DNA of 64,000 bases. Source: Cheiracanthium punctorium (Eukaryota > Arthropoda > Arachnida > Araneae > Cheiracanthiidae). The position numbers and the translations under genes are program-made. The stretch's first letter is position 1. Each line of letters begins with the position of its first letter. Of this stretch, positions 1-11,146 are shown in pieces. Below the pieces are notes generated by a model, which saw nothing but the letters and a program-made list of their open reading frames with translations, was not told the DNA's origin and did no database searches. Location of the stretch: positions 954,001-1,018,000 of the forward strand of contig JAWZYV010019552.1 in NCBI GenBank assembly GCA_038373885.1, written 5' to 3'.

Positions 1-773
1 TACAGGGGCGCACGGCAGCAGCAGCACACGTAACCCGCTCTCTCTCGCTCCTAATCTGGATGACACGCCACTGATGGATGATGCCTTCCCTCTCTCCCCC
101 TCTCCTCTTCACCCGCGTGATGGGTCGGCCGGTTGGTTGGTTGGTTGGGGGGGAAGGGAGAGTCGCTGTTGTGTGCCAGATCAAACATTGGAAGCTGGGC
201 ACACACACACACACACACACACCTATACGGCAATCTGCGAGAGAGAGTTCGAAACCCAAGGAAATCGGCTAGAGATAAAGTTTTACGGTATCGCCAGTGT
301 AGTAGTAATCGGAAATCGCTTCGCTGGCGAAAAGGTTGGGGGGTTGGTGGTAGGTGAGCCAAGCGCGCACACTGTTCGATCGCTCAAAATGAAAGCAGGG
401 GGGGGATAGTAGAGAATTGATTCTCTGCGACGGAATGTCATGAAGGTGCATTGTTCAGGATACTGTAAGAAATGTTTTCGCGGGTTTATTGTGTCCGGGG
501 GTGTGGGGGGGGGGCACTTGGGTAATTTGTAGAAAATCACCGAGTGCAAATTTTGCGGATTTACCTAAAGTAACGCTTTGGTTACGCATGTGTGTATAAA
601 TATGTACTGATTATTTGCCAGTGAGTCTAGTACTAGTATTGCGGCCTGTATAAATTGGATTGTCGTGCAGCCTGGCATGTAGGAATGTGACAGTCGAATC
701 ATCCAGCCATTTTACGGGTTTCGAAGGTTTTTTTTAGCACAACAGTGTTTTGTTTCTTTTGTTTAGACTACGG
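1..773. other. Non-coding flank with microsatellite
   Basis: I see no credible gene here. Positions 200-222 are a (CA)n run, and there are G-runs near 145-155, 399-406 and 500-512. The short reading frames overlap one another on both strands and encode the microsatellite, so I treat them as noise. Positions about 640-765 resemble about 1625-1740 on the far side of the hAT element, which suggests an older local duplication. Confidence 0.5.
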
Positions 774-1498
774 CAGGGATGGGCAAACTTTTGCGCTCGC
801 GGGTCAAAAATCGAAATAAAAAAAAAGTTTGGCCGGCCAAGCTAAATTTTTCTAAAATTTTAAAAACAATATACAAGTATTACAATTTAAATATGCTAAT
901 GTGATTAATGAAATTGCGATTTCATTTTTAAAAGTTCCTTATAGTGAGGTTCGAAGCGAGCTGTACTAATTCAAAGGAACGAGGCTCAATGCTCATCTGT
1001 CTGTCTACTTCTGAAAGAATCCTTTCTAAGGTTCATAGTTGAAAACACTTGTTCACATATATAAGATGATATGAAGGAAATATAGCACTGATTTTCTGAT
1101 CGTGAGATATTCAATTTTGGAAACTTAATTTCGATCATGATTTGTAAAACTCTAACTTTGGCATATTTAGTAAATACTTCTTGAGATGATTGTTAGATTG
1201 CAACTCAATGAATTCGAGCTGCCAATCGGACCTCACTTCTTCACAATTTACGTTGAAAGGTATGGTCAAAATATCCAATTCTGTTTGAATGGCACTGAAA
1301 TCTTGAAATCTGCGTTCGAACTCAAAATGCAGTTTTTTCAAGCCATCTTCACAATTCTTAATATGGATATATAATTTATAAATATATATTTTCTTTTAAT
1401 TTCCGTCCGACTGGCAAAATTAAAATTCTAATCGCGGGCCGGATAAAACCTTCTGGCTGGCCGGATTTGGCCCGCGGGCCGTAGTTTGGCCATCCCTG
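774..1498 (-). mobile_element. hAT DNA transposon, decayed
   Basis: The ends are inverted: CAGGGATGGGCAAACTTTT on the left and a matching TTTGGCCATCCCTG on the right, with GC-rich CCCGCGGGCC subterminal sequence. Such CAGGGRTGG ends are typical of hAT elements. The flanking 8-mers gactacgg (766-773) and cactaggg (1499-1506) agree at 6 of 8 positions and look like a decayed 8-bp target duplication. The interior on the minus strand encodes a hAT transposase C-terminal relic (separate entry). At 725 bp it is far shorter than an autonomous element, so it is an internally deleted copy. Confidence 0.8.
950..1341 (-). pseudogene. hAT transposase C-terminal relic
   Basis: On the minus strand an open stretch (1341-1135) reads like the ZBED5/GTF2IRD2/FAM200-type hAT transposase tail, with EFERRFQDF followed by LEFIELQSN. 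After a stop and a frameshift the signature dimerisation segment follows (about 1060-985): CEQVFSTMNLRKDSFRSRQT, then DEH and a stop. In intact hAT transposases this region, C-E-Q-x-F-S-x-M ... R-S-R-x-T-D-E-H, forms part of the catalytic and dimer core. At least three stops and one shift break the frame, and the N-terminal BED finger and DDE aspartates are absent. It lies inside the hAT ends at 774-1498, which supports the assignment. It is certainly non-functional. Confidence 0.8.
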
Positions 1499-1827
1499 CA
1501 CTAGGGGCATCTGTCTACGGGAGAGTGCTTTCGCTTACTTATATCACGTCTGGAGAAAACTGCCCAAAACTTCAGATTGCAACACAGTGCTATTTCTTTA
1601 TAGGTTTTACAAATTGAACCGCCTCAGTTACTCATATGCCGCCAGGTATATAGGGATGTGGAAGTAGAGTCACTCAGTTATTTTACGGTTTTTGAAGATA
1701 AATTAACACTCCAATGTCATTTGTTTGCGGTCTCTATAAATGCGATAATCTGAATTGCTAACAACCAGCTTGGTATAGGGTTGTTTTGTTAGAGATGAAC
1801 GATTTTAAAGCGAAACAAAATAAAAAA
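1499..1827. other. Unique-looking spacer with local duplicate
   Basis: No gene is seen. Positions about 1625-1740 are a diverged copy of about 640-765; shared blocks include the run around ATTTTACGG and the spacing of the flanking words. Confidence 0.4.
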
Positions 1828-2327
1828 TCTGGAGTGACTCCACTCGACTTTCCGAACACTTACGATTAAGATCAGGACCCAGCATTTAAATCAATTTGAA
1901 TCGATGAATCATTCAAATATATATATCAAATGGAAGCATAATCGAATGCGCCACTTAAACTCTAGACCACTTTCAAGAATGTCTCCCCATAGGCCATAAT
2001 GTAAAAGAAATATTTGTCGTAGCCCTGTAGAAAAACTGTAAGTCCTATACTCATCCAAATCAATACCGGTCTTACGATGGTGGTTTATAACAAATATACC
2101 CAATTTGAGCTCCATCGAATGCACCGTTTAAACGCTAGCGCACTTTCAAGAATTTCCTTCCATAGGCCAAGAGCTATCATACACACACACACATACATAC
2201 ATACCATCTTGTAAAAAATAGCACAAATGAATTCAGAAGACCTCCAAACGTGTTCATACACCAAAATCTCGAAGTCGAATTGTTTCATGACGACAATACT
2301 TTCCTTACAGGTACATGTTCGGAAAGT
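1828..2327 (-). mobile_element. Fam-A element, copy 1 (Helentron/HINE-like)
   Basis: Inverted copy. It begins with the 3' palindrome (TCTGGAGTGACTCC), then the subterminal repeat ACTTTCCGAACACTTACG and two core units (marked near 1957 and 2131). A CA/TACA microsatellite follows at 2177-2205, then the head, ending GGAAAGT at 2321-2327. A poly-A/T run flanks each side. It is non-autonomous and non-coding; short frames inside recur in every copy but the 173-bp core period is not a multiple of three. Confidence 0.8.
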
Positions 2328-2563
2328 AAAAATTCTTCCTGTAAAATTAAACCTTCATTCTTCTTATTAATATCCATAACCAGTCTTCTGAAAATCAATT
2401 TCAGACAAAATCTTTTATGTAAGAAAGAAAATACGGTTACGTTCGTACGAGTCCTTAATTTGCTAAATTCCCTAATTCCGGACTTTGCAAACATCTTACA
2501 AATTTATTGGATGGCTAGGGGGCGGGGATGGACTGCCGATTTTATCCGACCTACCAAAAAAAA
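2328..2563. other. Spacer between two Fam-A copies
   Basis: An open frame covers much of this interval but it starts inside the Fam-A end and shows no recognisable domain. I see no gene. Confidence 0.4.
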
Positions 2564-3409
2564 TCTGGAGTGACTCACCTCGACTTTCCGAACACTTACG
2601 ATTAAGATCATGACCAAGCACTTAAATAAATTTTAACCGATGACTAATTCAAACATATATACCCAACTGAAACTCAATCGAATGCACCGTTTAAACGCTT
2701 GCACACTTTCAAGAATTTCTCCCCATATGCCATTATGCCATAACATAAAAGAAAGTTTTGTCGTAGCCCTTTAGGAGAACTATAAGTCCTATATACACCC
2801 AAATCAATACCGGTCTTGCAACGGTGGTTTATAACATGTATACCCAATTTGAGCTCAATCGAATCTACCGTTTAAACGCTAGCGCGTTTTCAAGAAATTC
2901 CCCCCCATAGGCCATAATGTAAAAGAAATCTTTGTCGTAGCCCTGTAGAAAAACTATAAGTCCTATACACACCCAAATCAATACCGGTCTTGCAACGGTG
3001 GTTTATAACATGTATACCCAATTTGAGCTCAATCGAATCTACCGTTTAAACGCTAGCGCGCTTTCAAGAAATTCCCCCCCATAGGCCATAATGTAAAAGA
3101 AATCTTTCTCGTAGCCCTGTAGAAAAACTATAAGTCCTATACACACCCAAATCAATACCGGTCTTGCGACGGTGGTTTATAACCTATATATCCAATTTGA
3201 GCTCCATCGCATGCCCCGTTCAGGAGCTATTGTGTTCACTCACATACACACAAACACACATACACACGCACACACATACATACATACATCTCGTAAAAAT
3301 AGCATAAATGGATTCAGAAGCTCTCAAAACGTGTCAAAACACCCAAATCTCGAAGTCGAATTTTTTCATGATTACAATACTTTCCTTACATGGTACATGT
3401 TCGGAAAGT
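2564..3409 (-). mobile_element. Fam-A element, copy 2
   Basis: Inverted copy with the 3' palindrome at 2564 (slightly mutated) and three core units marked by the GCGC-AGCG word near 2693, 2877 and 3052. A CA/TACA microsatellite lies at 3240-3290 and the left-end hairpin closes at GGAAAGT 3403-3409. The first unit carries the variant with duplicated GCCATTATGCCAT, also seen in the 3'-most unit of copies 5, 7, 8, 11 and 14. Confidence 0.85.
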
Positions 3410-3942
3410 AATAAGAACAGAAGCTAAAAGTGATGCTCTCACGTAGTGAAACAAAAAGCCTTAACTTAAAAATTTGGCAGTGCAGCGCTAACACAAAATA
3501 CGCCAATAATCTCGGCATCACAGACCCTTTTTAAAATATCAGACGACTTTACGACAATGTTTCAAAAATTTCGAATTTTAGGAAATTCAGGACCCGTACT
3601 AATCCCACAGCATTAAATGCGTTTATAATTTAAAAACATAACTGACCATCTCATCTGCTACATCGGGGTAAGCTGGCCATAGTAGAGCGGGACAAAATGA
3701 CCAGTGCTGGATTTGACTTCTCCTATCGCTACTATTTGCTGTAGCTACATTTCTGTATATGCATTCAGTTGCATATTGAATACGCAATTAGTGGGTTAGA
3801 TACTAAGCCATTTTTATAACCTTTTTTCCAAAGTAAGTATTTTTGAAGTAAGCGTTTACTTGGACTCATTTGGTTCATTTCATAGTACTGAGCAAATGAC
3901 ACTTCGTCATATTTCCTTGAAACAATAAGTGTGTTCTTTTTT
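3410..3942. other. Unassigned AT-rich spacer
   Basis: No long frame, inverted ends or recognisable motif is seen in this stretch. Confidence 0.4.
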
Positions 3943-4396
3943 ACTTTCCGAACATGAATGAGTTAAAAATCATGTAAGGAAAGCATTGTAATCATGAAAA
4001 AATTCGACTTCGAGATTTTGGTGTATTGACACGTTTGGAGGTCTTCTGAATTCATTTGTGCTAACTTTACGAGGTATGTATGTGTATGTGAGTGAACACG
4101 ATAGCTCCTAAACGGGGCATTCGATGGAGCTAAAATTGGGTATACCGTCGAAAGACCTGTATTGATTTGGGTGTGTATAGACTTATACTTTTTCTACAGG
4201 TCTACGACCAAGATTTCTTTTATATTATGGCCTATGGGAGGAAATTCTTGAAAGTGCGCTAGCGTTTAAACGGTCCATTCCATGGAGCTAAAATTAGGTT
4301 TATATATTTGAATGATTCATCGATTCAAATTTATTTAAATGCTGGGTCATGATCTTAATCTTAAGTGTTCGGAAAGTCGAGTGGAGTCACTCCAGA
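3943..4396 (+). mobile_element. Fam-A element, copy 3 (single core unit)
   Basis: Forward copy. ACTTTCC at 3943 pairs with a diverged GGAAAGC; the loop is longer than usual (GAATGAGTTAAAAATC insertion). It has a TATG microsatellite, one core unit (GCGCTAGCG near 4257), TGTTCGGAAAGT and the GTGGAGTCACTCCAGA terminus at 4396, followed by an 18-T run. It is the shortest complete copy in the window. Confidence 0.8.
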
Positions 4397-4703
4397 TTTT
4401 TTTTTTTTTTTTTTCTAAAGCAATTTGCAACCTATTATTACCTGTTTTTCCTTGCTTTTATTAAAATTATGTTTTACTTTTAACTGTTCAGTAAACTTAA
4501 AATCAATCAGTTTTTTTCAATGTTTGCCAGCATATCTGTAAAAAAAATCTAAGCCAATCGATCAAGTACCTTAACTCTTTCGAGCATTGCTTCCCAACCT
4601 CCAGGCTGCGGGCCGGTACCGGTCCGTGAATCAAATGGTACCGGCCTCTGCAGTCATGAATTTGAAAATAATGAGCTTTCCTGAAAGATTGTGCTGAAAG
4701 ATT
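4397..4703. other. AT-rich spacer with possible hAT-like end
   Basis: A poly-T run follows Fam-A copy 3. Around 4588-4645 is a GC-rich word, GGGCCGGTACCGGTCC, next to TTCCCAACCTCCAGG. This resembles the ends of some hAT elements, but no partner end was found. Confidence 0.3.
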
Positions 4704-6453
4704 GTCCTACCTAGGTTGATAGGTACCTACCTATCAACCTAGGTAGGTGCCTACCTGTCAACCTAGGTAGGTGCCTACCTGTCAACCTAGGTAGGTGCCT
4801 ACCTGTCAACCTAGGTAGGTACCTACCTGTCAACCTAGGTAGGTACCTACCTGTCAACCTAGGTAGGTACCTACCTGTCAACCTAGGTAGGTACCTACCT
4901 GTCAACCTAGGTAGGTACCTACCTGTCAACCTAGGTAGGTACCTACCTGTTAACCTAGGTAGGTACCCGCCTACCTACCAACATAGGTAGGTACCTGCCT
5001 ACCTACCAACATAGGTAGGTACCCGCCTACCTACCAACATAGGTAGGTACCCGCCTACCTACCAACATAGGTAGGTACCCGCCTACCTACCAACATAGGT
5101 AGGTACCCGCCTACCTACCAACATAGGTAGGTACCCGCCTACCTACCAACATAGGTAGGTACCTGCCTACCTACCAACATAGGTAGGTACCTACCTACCA
5201 ACATAGGTAGGTACCTACCTACCTACCAACATAGGTAGGTACCTACCTACCTACCAACATAGGTAGGTACCTACCTACCTACCAACATAGGTAGGTACCT
5301 ACCTACCAACATAGGTAGGTACCTACCTAACTAACTAGGTAGGTACCTACCTACCTACCTAGGTAGGTACCTACCTACCAACATAGGTAGGTACCTACCT
5401 ACCAACATAGGTAGGTACCTACCTACCAACATAGGTAGGTACCTACCTACCAACATAGGTAGGTACCTACCTACCAACATAGGTAGGTACCTACCTACCA
5501 ACATAGGTAGGTACCTACCTACCAACATAGGTAGGTACCTACCTACCAACATAGGTAGGTACCTACCTACCAACATAGGTAGGTACCTATCTACCAACAT
5601 AGGTAGGTACCTACCTACCAACATAGGTAGGTACCTACCTATCAACATAGGTAGGTACCTACCTACCAACCTAGGTAGGTACCTACCTACCAACCTAGGT
5701 AGGTACCTACCTACCAACCTAGGTAGGTACCAACCTAGGTAGGTACCTACCTATCAACCTAGGTAGGTACCAACCTAGGTAGGTACCTACCTACCAACCT
5801 AGGTAGGTATCAACCTAGGTAGGTACCAACCTAGGTAGGTACCAACCTAGGTAGGTACCTACCTACCAACATAGGTAGGTACCTACCTACCAACATAGGT
5901 AGGTACCTACCTACCAACATAGGTAGGTACCTACCTACCAACATAGGTAGGTACCTACCTACCAACCTAGGTAGGTATCTACCTACCAACCTAGGTAGGT
6001 ACCTACCTACCAACCTAGGTAGGTATCTACCTACCAACCTAGGTAGGTACCTACCTACCAACCTAGGTAGGTACCTACCTACCAACCTAGGTAGGTACCA
6101 ACGTAGGTAGGTACCAACCTAGGTAGGTACCTACCTACCAACCTAGGTAGGTACCTACCTACCAACCTAGGTAGGTACCTACCTACCAACATAGGTAGGT
6201 ACCTACCTACCAACATAGGTAGGTACCTACCTACCTAACTAACTAGGTAGGTACCTACCTACCTAACTAACTAGGTAGGTACCTACCTACCTATCAACCT
6301 AGGTAGGTACCTACCTACCTACCTACATAGGTAGGTACCTAGGTACCTACCTACCTACCTACATAGGTAGGTACCTAGGTACCTACCTACCTAACTAACT
6401 AGGTAGGTACCTTCCTACCTATCAACCTAGGTAGGTACCTACCTACCTACCTA
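4704..6453. repeat. Palindromic minisatellite, about 1.75 kb
   Basis: A tandem array built around the self-complementary core GGTAGGTACCTACC. There are distinct blocks. About 4710-4955 has 24-bp units joined by TGTCAACCTA. About 4955-5190 has 28-bp units with ACCCGCCTACCTACC joined by AACATA. From about 5190 there are 24-bp units joined by AACATA or AACCTA, ending in irregular units with CTAACTAACTA. The minus strand is open through parts of it as an eight-residue repeat (VGRYLPML), but this follows from the 24-bp period. The right edge runs directly into Fam-A sequence (ACATCTCGCGAAAATAGCAT). Confidence 0.95.
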
Positions 6454-6740
6454 CATCTCGCGAAAATAGCATCCATGAATTTAGAACATATATATACCTA
6501 ATATATAACATATATATACCTAATTTGAGCTCCATCGAATGTACCGTTTAGGAGCTATCGTGTTCACTCACAAACACACACACACTCACACACACACACA
6601 CACACATGTACTACATACATCTCGTCAAAATAGCATCCATGAATTCAGAAGACCTCCAAACGTGTCCATACACCGAAATCTCGAAGTCGAATTTTTTCAT
6701 GATTATAATGCTTTCCATACATGGTACATGTTCGTAAAGT
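6454..6740 (-). mobile_element. Fam-A element, copy 4 (truncated at the array)
   Basis: This is the left-end half of an inverted Fam-A copy. The head segment (ATCTCG-AAAATAGCATCCATGAAT) occurs twice, once abutting the minisatellite at 6454 and again near 6619 after the CA microsatellite (6568-6606). It closes with a mutated hairpin (GTTCGTAAAGT) at 6740. Core units and the 3' palindrome are missing, so the copy was broken or rearranged where the array sits. Confidence 0.75.
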
Positions 6741-8235
6741 AAAAATGTCGTGTTTCATTTTCAGATGTATTCTTTGATTTGTAAATATAAATAATTTTGT
6801 GTTACGGATAGAACCATGTTCTGTGCATTAAAGAGTTAGGAGTAAGTGTTGCAAATGAATTTGTGGGAACTGTTATTAATTTCTTGCCAACCCAATGATT
6901 GGACTCGTTAATAATAACTGGACAACACTTGGTCACGGATTTCAAATTGTGAATTTCGTGAGAAGCCTTTGCTTTATCCAAGTCCCATTTTGAGACTAAA
7001 AAAACCTTTACTTGAACCTTGAGTCGACCACCAGCGAGTCGTATGGCGTCTATAATCTGTTCTTGTTAACGAGAGAACGAAAGTAAACAAACGGGTTACC
7101 AAAGAATTACATTTTTTGGCACCCATCCCTTGTTAGGCGAATTGAACCTTTCTTAATTCCAAACAGCGTCAATGGAAGAAAGCAGAAATTCACACTGTGT
7201 TGGGCGATATGGCAAAATGCCAGGTGTTGACTCTTCGCCAGTTTGCACGTGCAATTGTTTAGCTTCGTTCTCTCGACTTGGCGAACGCACTATAGTGGAG
7301 AACAGCCGCAGTCTCTCACTCCGTAGGTCGAGGGTTCGATTCTAGAGGGACAGAAATAAGAAATGTTAAAAAAGAAAATATTATTCTGTATCCGTAGTTA
7401 AATAATGCATAGCTAGTTAAAAATTGCTTATTAAAAATGCCGCCTAAACAATGTTTTAATTTTGACCTTATTTTTTAATTTATTTTTTTAAACGTGTTTT
7501 TAAAATGTACTAGGGGCCAAGGCGTCTACACTCGCTTTTCGTATGAGGCATTCGGCCCTTAATAAGGCTTATTCGTAAAAAAAAGGCATCATTTCAACAG
7601 ACAAAACCCAAAGAATGGATCCGATAGAATGTTGCCGAGCTACACATTGCTGGGTTCTTGCATATTCATTGGTACATACAAGTTTAAACTTCACACTACT
7701 GTAGACCCCACATATAACACGGTAGGATGGCACTTAGCATGGAGGAATCAGCTCAAATATTGCCCAAACGAGTGAATAAATGCCGCAAAACTATTGAATA
7801 CATGTTAAAATTGTTTGCATATTTCGAATGAGCCATTTTCATCCTTCAATTGGCCGTTTTTTATGCAAAACGCCACCTATTGGACACTTTTTGAACTTTT
7901 TTTTTTTTTTTTTGAATTTCTTGATTGCCTATCGTGCATAGCCAATATTTCGGTTACTATCCTTTCGCCTGTTTTAGCTATAGTGCACTATTCATAGGGG
8001 AAAATTAATTATAATTACGCTGTATATATCGGCTATACGCTGTGCTGCTGCCCAGTAGAGGCGCGAAAGACCAAAATGAGAAATATCTCCATTGTTGATT
8101 TTCTTCGATTCGGAACAAATATGGCGATGCTGTTTATTCATCATTCCATTCCACATGGAGGACATGGAGGAAGAAGTTTGCAACACCGATTTTGATGAGA
8201 GGCAGTGCAGATGAGTACAGAGTAGACGTGCTCAA
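6741..8235. other. Spacer, mostly unassigned
   Basis: No coding gene is recognised. It holds a B-box-like word at 7333-7343 (separate entry), a T-run at 7898-7914 and several unlinked short frames. The word GGCATTCGGCCC near 7547 belongs to no family I could pair within the window. Confidence 0.35.
7290..7352 (+). repeat. Possible tRNA-derived SINE head
   Basis: GGTTCGATTCT at 7333-7343 matches an RNA polymerase III B box, and the preceding GTAGGTCGAGG has the spacing of a tRNA variable/T arm. I cannot find a good A box or acceptor stem. This is therefore a weak call for a SINE relic rather than a tRNA gene. Confidence 0.3.
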
Positions 8236-8664
8236 CCAACACCTCCTAAGACAGAGGAGGCCTGAGGACAGAAACTCTTACGTCATCACTACGTCTTCTA
8301 ATATGACGTCATCACAGCTTTACTTTCACAAACTCAAAGTATTTAACATTTCTGGTGAATGATACAAATTTCAGAAATATCTCAAGTTGAAGATAAAAAT
8401 TAAAATATCTTTCTGATAAAAAAATAATTTGTTATGATGTATTTCTATATCATGTTATATAATGAGTGATAGTTAGAATTTCCTATTGCTCGTAAAGTTA
8501 AATTTTCTGTCTTATCATAAAATGTTTTATGCGGGTGGAAATTCACCACAAACTTTGAATAGTTTTACTTTATGAAAATAAATGTATGATGACGTCATTT
8601 TAGTGGACCTAGTGATGACGTAAAAATTTCTGTTCTCAGGCATTGTATATCTAGGAGGTGTTGG
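8236..8664. mobile_element. Foldback/TIR element V1 (429 bp)
   Basis: Imperfect inverted ends of about 80 bp: CCAACACCTCCT on the left and AGGAGGTGTTGG on the right, each followed inward by TACGTCATCACTA and TGACGTCATC-type words. CTCAA flanks both sides (8231-8235, 8665-8669), a possible 5-bp target duplication. No coding capacity. A diverged partial relative lies at about 50945-51120. Confidence 0.7.
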
Positions 8665-8812
8665 CTCAACCCGAAAACCCATTCCTCCTTTATTGAACAC
8701 AGACTTTGTAAACAGATATTAATATGTGACCAAATTCGTGGGATAGATAAACTAATTACAGTGAACTCTCACTTATACGTCGTCTCTTTTATACGTCTTT
8801 TTTACTTATACG

Positions 8813-10312
8813 TTGGGAATTCGTTCCCGATCCCCCGGAATCCCACACAAATGTTCGCCCGCGGGATTAGTACCGTAATTCTGCGGGATTGAAACCAAAA
8901 TATAATTAGTTTTATTACAATTTTACGCAACCTTCCCTATCATCGATTGACCAAAAATGGTTGCATATGTGAGTATCTTATCTCAAAACACATGAATCAA
9001 TAATCAAAAATTTTAATTTTTTTAATGATTCTCCAGTGGGAGTCTGGATCCAATGTAATCTAAACTTTAAACTATTAAATCTTTAAATTAAAATTTTTCG
9101 ATAACTTCCCGATCTCCAAGTTAACAGAAATATTTCGTACTCATTTTTACTTTCCGAACATGTACCATGTAAGGAAAGTATTGTAATCATAAAAAAATTC
9201 GACTTCGAGATTTTGGTGTTTTGACACGTTTTGAGGGCTTCTGAATCCATTTATGCTATTTTTACGAGATGTATATGTATGTGTGTATGTGTGTGTGTGT
9301 GTGTGTATGTGAGTGAACACGATAGCTCCTGAACGGAGCATTCGATGGAGCTCAAATTGGGTATATATGTTATAAACCACCGTTGCAAGACCGGTATTGA
9401 TTTTGGTGTGTATAGGACTTATAGTTTTTCTACAGGGCTACGACAAAGATTTCTTTTACATTATGGCCTATGGGGGGAATTTCTTGAAAGTGCGCTAGCG
9501 TTTAAACGATACATTCGATGGAGCTCAAATTGGGTATACATGTTATAAACCACCATCCTAAGACCGGTATTGACTTTGGTGTGTATAGGACTTATAGTTC
9601 TCCTAAAGGGATACGACAAAACTTTCTTTTATGTTATGGCATAATGGCATATGGGGAGACATTCTTGAAAGTGCGCAAGCGTTTAAACGGTGCATTCGAT
9701 TGAGTTTCAATTTGGTCTATATGTTTGAATGATTCATCGATTCAAATTTATTTAAGTGCTTGGTCATGATCTTAATCGTAAGTGTTCGGAAAGTCGAGTG
9801 GAGTCACTCCAGATTTTTCTTTTAGCTAACAAACACGAATCCATTATAAAAAGTTTTCATTTTAGGTTTTAATTTTTTTAATTTATCTTGAAACTATTTT
9901 ACTAAAATTAGATCAAGACTATTCATGAATCTTTACACACACATACACATTACCTTTTTTACATTCTTTTTCAGCAACTAAGTATTTTGAATATCATAGA
10001 CTATAATTTTCATATTTTTCATAACTATATTTTTATATTTTTTGAAAATTATGAAATACCATAACTTTATTTTTCATAATTTTCTTGTTTTAAGTTGTTG
10101 TATTAATTATCATATAAATATCATTAATTATTACTATTAAAGTTAAATTTCACGGTGCTAAAGATCTCACTTTTTCTTACTTTTCATTGTCAAAATGAAT
10201 TCTTAGCTGAATGAAATGCCAATCCCCGCGGGATTGCGGGATCCCGTGGGATCAATAAGTCTCACTCCCGAAATCCCGCGAAACGAAAAACAGGGCGGGA
10301 TTGCATTCCCTG
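8813..10312. mobile_element. hAT-like element E1 nested in D
   Basis: The left end is TTGGGAATTCGTTCCCG and the right end is CGGGATTGCATTCCCTG. CTTATACG flanks both sides (8805-8812 and 10313-10320), a perfect 8-bp duplication that fits hAT transposition. Subterminal regions repeat GCGGGATT/AATCCCGC words. No transposase frame is seen. Fam-A copy 5 splits it. Confidence 0.7.
9149..9813 (+). mobile_element. Fam-A element, copy 5 (innermost of a triple nest)
   Basis: Complete forward copy. It has the hairpin ACTTTCC...GGAAAGT at 9149-9179, a TATG/TG microsatellite (9272-9310) and two core units exactly 173 bp apart (ATGGAGCTCAAATTGGGTATA at 9345 and 9518). The last unit is the TTATGGCATAATGGCATATGG variant. 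TGTTCGGAAAGT and the CACTCCAGA end complete it. T-runs flank both ends. Confidence 0.9.
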
Positions 10313-10535
10313 CTTATACGACGATTTTCAGTGGTCCGATTTTAAGTGAGAGTTCACTGTAGTTTTAATAGAAAAGACTATTATGATGGAAAGTGTTTCA
10401 TAATCGATGCATTTGGCACGATTCATCTGTCTTGTTATTTTATTTTATTTATTTTTTCTCTTTTTTCTTGGGGGGGGGTGTATGTATCCTGAAAAACTTC
10501 TTTTATCTGAGGAACGGTCCTGTGTCTTGCACACT

Positions 10536-10635
10536 AGAGATGAGACGGGCTCAGCCCGAGCCCGAAAGCCGAGCCGAGCCGGCCCGAACCGGCTCGGCTC
10601 TATAATTCACAATGCGTTCGGGCTCGGGCTCGTGA
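10536..10635. repeat. GC-rich self-complementary segment, possible hAT-like end
   Basis: GAGCCGAGCCGG (10571-10582) and CCGGCTCGGCTC (10589-10600) form a perfect 12-bp stem with a 6-nt loop, inside a run of CCCGAGCCCG/CGGGCTCGGG words. The left edge TAGAGATGAGACGGGC resembles the TAGGGATGGACG ends of the hAT MITEs at 29858 and 63618. No clear right boundary is found. Confidence 0.45.
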
Positions 10636-10859
10636 AAATTTCTATTTATTGAACAATCCTTGAACAGATTTTGCACACCTGAAATGTGCATGGGATAGGC
10701 ACGTGGGCTGTGGCGTTCAATTCCCGATGCCTATCGGTCAGGTTGTTCCTAAATCAGGTGATCGCTTTTGTGGGGGAGGGGGGGGAGAATAAGGACACAC
10801 TCTCTCTCTCTCTCTTCTCTTCTCACCGATGCCACCGACCTCTCCATCAAACCGATTCC

Positions 10860-10873
10860 GTCTCCATGGCAAC
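10860..10873. promoter_or_regulatory. RFX X-box-like motif
   Basis: GTCTCCATGGCAAC fits the RFX/DAF-19 consensus RYYNYYATRRNRAC at every position. It follows a (CT)n run and the word ACCGATTCCG, as does a second match at 59625. RFX factors commonly control ciliary genes, but no gene start is visible next to it, so function is unproven. Confidence 0.35.
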
Positions 10874-11146
10874 AGGTCGTGACGTCTCCGTAATGAGTGC
10901 GGAAGTGATTGGAGGTGAGACCTCGGAATTCGGGGGGAAAAAACAAACAAATCGGTGGTGAAGTGGTTCATCCTACTCCTGCATATACAGGGAACTTCAA
11001 AAATATACCTGGAGCAACCGTGCGAAAACGGTGGTAGAGGTCTATACTCTGTGTATTTAGAATAGGCGCTTCAAGGTCACATTTTCGCCCTCGTGTAGCG
11101 CGTGGAAGAGAGCGGACATACTCTTTTTTTTCTATACGTCACTTAA

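Larger units (their letters stand above)
8759..10359. mobile_element. TA-flanked TIR element D (Tc1/mariner/pogo-like)
   Basis: Ends CAGTGAACTCTCACTTA and TAAGTGAGAGTTCACTG are inverted and each is flanked by TA (8757-8758, 10360-10361). Most of its length is a hAT-like element inserted within it (8813-10312), itself carrying Fam-A copy 5. Without the insertions D is only about 100 bp, a MITE. No transposase is visible. Confidence 0.75.
10360..11146. other. Spacer with GC hairpin, CT-run and X-box-like site
   Basis: It contains a GC-rich self-complementary stretch (10536-10635), a (CT)n run (10799-10820) and an RFX X-box match (separate entries). Several overlapping frames of 65-91 codons occur on both strands but encode low-complexity serine/arginine/proline text. 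I do not call them genes. Confidence 0.4.

Noticed and set aside
51..409. Overlapping frames at the left edge
   Set aside because: Mutually overlapping on both strands and centred on a CA microsatellite.
4711..6085. Open minus-strand frames of 72-120 codons repeating VGRYLPML
   Set aside because: They are forced by the 24-bp period of the minisatellite; units of 28 bp and irregular linkers break the frame and there is no start context.
4704..6453. CRISPR-like array
   Set aside because: Units are continuous palindromes without unique spacers, in a eukaryotic context.
9345..9703. Recurrent 60-70-codon frames (GIYVINHRRKTGID...) in nearly every Fam-A copy
   Set aside because: The 173-bp unit is not a multiple of three, so the frame cannot continue from unit to unit; the similarity follows from the repeated DNA.
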